Of a stretch of DNA of 31,403 nt, positions 31,342 through 31,403 are shown one piece after another (positions within the stretch are counted from its first letter, which is position 1; each line of letters starts with the position of its first letter). The DNA is from CAYVNU01 sp964453265 (GTDB lineage Bacteria; Patescibacteriota; Doudnabacteria; UBA920). Where the stretch lies: positions 1 through 31,403 of the forward strand of contig CAYVNU010000012.1 in the NCBI GenBank assembly GCA_964453265.1, given 5' to 3'. A program made the position numbers and the translations under genes. The notes beneath the pieces were generated by a model that worked only from the letters and a program-made list of their open reading frames with translations, searched no databases and was not told the DNA's origin.

Positions 31342-31403
31342 AGGAGAGTAGGAGAGTAGGAGAGTAGGAGAGTAGGAGAGTAGGAGAGTAGGAGAGTAGG
31401 AGA
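31342..31403. repeat. Octamer minisatellite, array 3, runs off the window
   Basis: AGGAGAGT repeated nearly eight times without error up to the last base. The unit has the same length as arrays 1 and 2 but a different sequence. Confidence 0.95.

Noticed and set aside
29318..31403. CRISPR array
   Set aside because: The repeats are 7-8 bp in direct tandem without spacers, and no cas gene is present.

Overview
The window looks like a chromosomal stretch of an ultra-small, AT-rich bacterium of the Patescibacteria/CPR type (Parcubacteria-like). Indicators are short single-domain conserved genes, many lipoproteins and domains of unknown function, few operons, scarce Shine-Dalgarno sequences, start codons 6-7 nt behind TATAAT-like boxes, and palindromic intergenic repeats of a kind I associate with CPR genomes (for example CCTGCCTGCCGGCAGGCAGG). 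The assignment is inference; there is no rRNA or phylogenetic marker apart from rsgA and one tRNA.

Left part (1-13.3 kb). A partial DUF4430-like lipoprotein and a small P-loop kinase diverge from a cobalamin riboswitch that leads into an 842-residue secreted protein. That protein combines DUF4430-like domains with an alpha/alpha-toroid, the two folds of animal transcobalamin/intrinsic factor, which suggests B12 capture at the cell surface. Then come hypothetical genes, a YdeI-like gene, a DUF4386 membrane protein, a 1376-residue STAND-type ATPase (possible phage-defence protein) and a DUF1761 protein.

Middle part (13.3-23.4 kb). A decayed LysE gene and a fragment of a VOC gene precede a strong promoter, an unidentified compact leader RNA with terminator, a Ca2+-type P-type ATPase and a DedA protein. 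A relic of the transcobalamin-like gene and the intact VOC gene follow. The VOC fragment and VOC gene form about 90 % identical direct repeats around this cassette. Next, all on the minus strand, are an HD hydrolase, DUF2200, RsgA, DUF1428 and PhnB-like genes, then a REP-associated tyrosine transposase bracketed by its palindromes. Beside it a GIY-YIG nuclease gene lies between a broken 5' half and an intact copy of tRNA-Asn(GTT). A 57-residue KOW protein lies convergently beyond the tRNA.

Right part (23.4-29.3 kb). A Gmad2-type lipoprotein, an orphan histidine kinase, a YceI protein, DUF2000 and TMEM175-like genes, a cluster of palindromic repeats, and a membrane-anchored metallophosphoesterase.

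Right end (29.3-31.4 kb). This stretch has no ordinary gene. It holds octamer minisatellites, a transcript with a consensus promoter and terminator but no stop-terminated reading frame, a second strongly structured RNA candidate with a pseudoknot, a 40-bp perfect palindrome beside a C11 run, and several minus-strand micro-genes (13, 14, 38 and 45 residues). These micro-genes have strong Shine-Dalgarno sites, unlike nearly all larger genes here.
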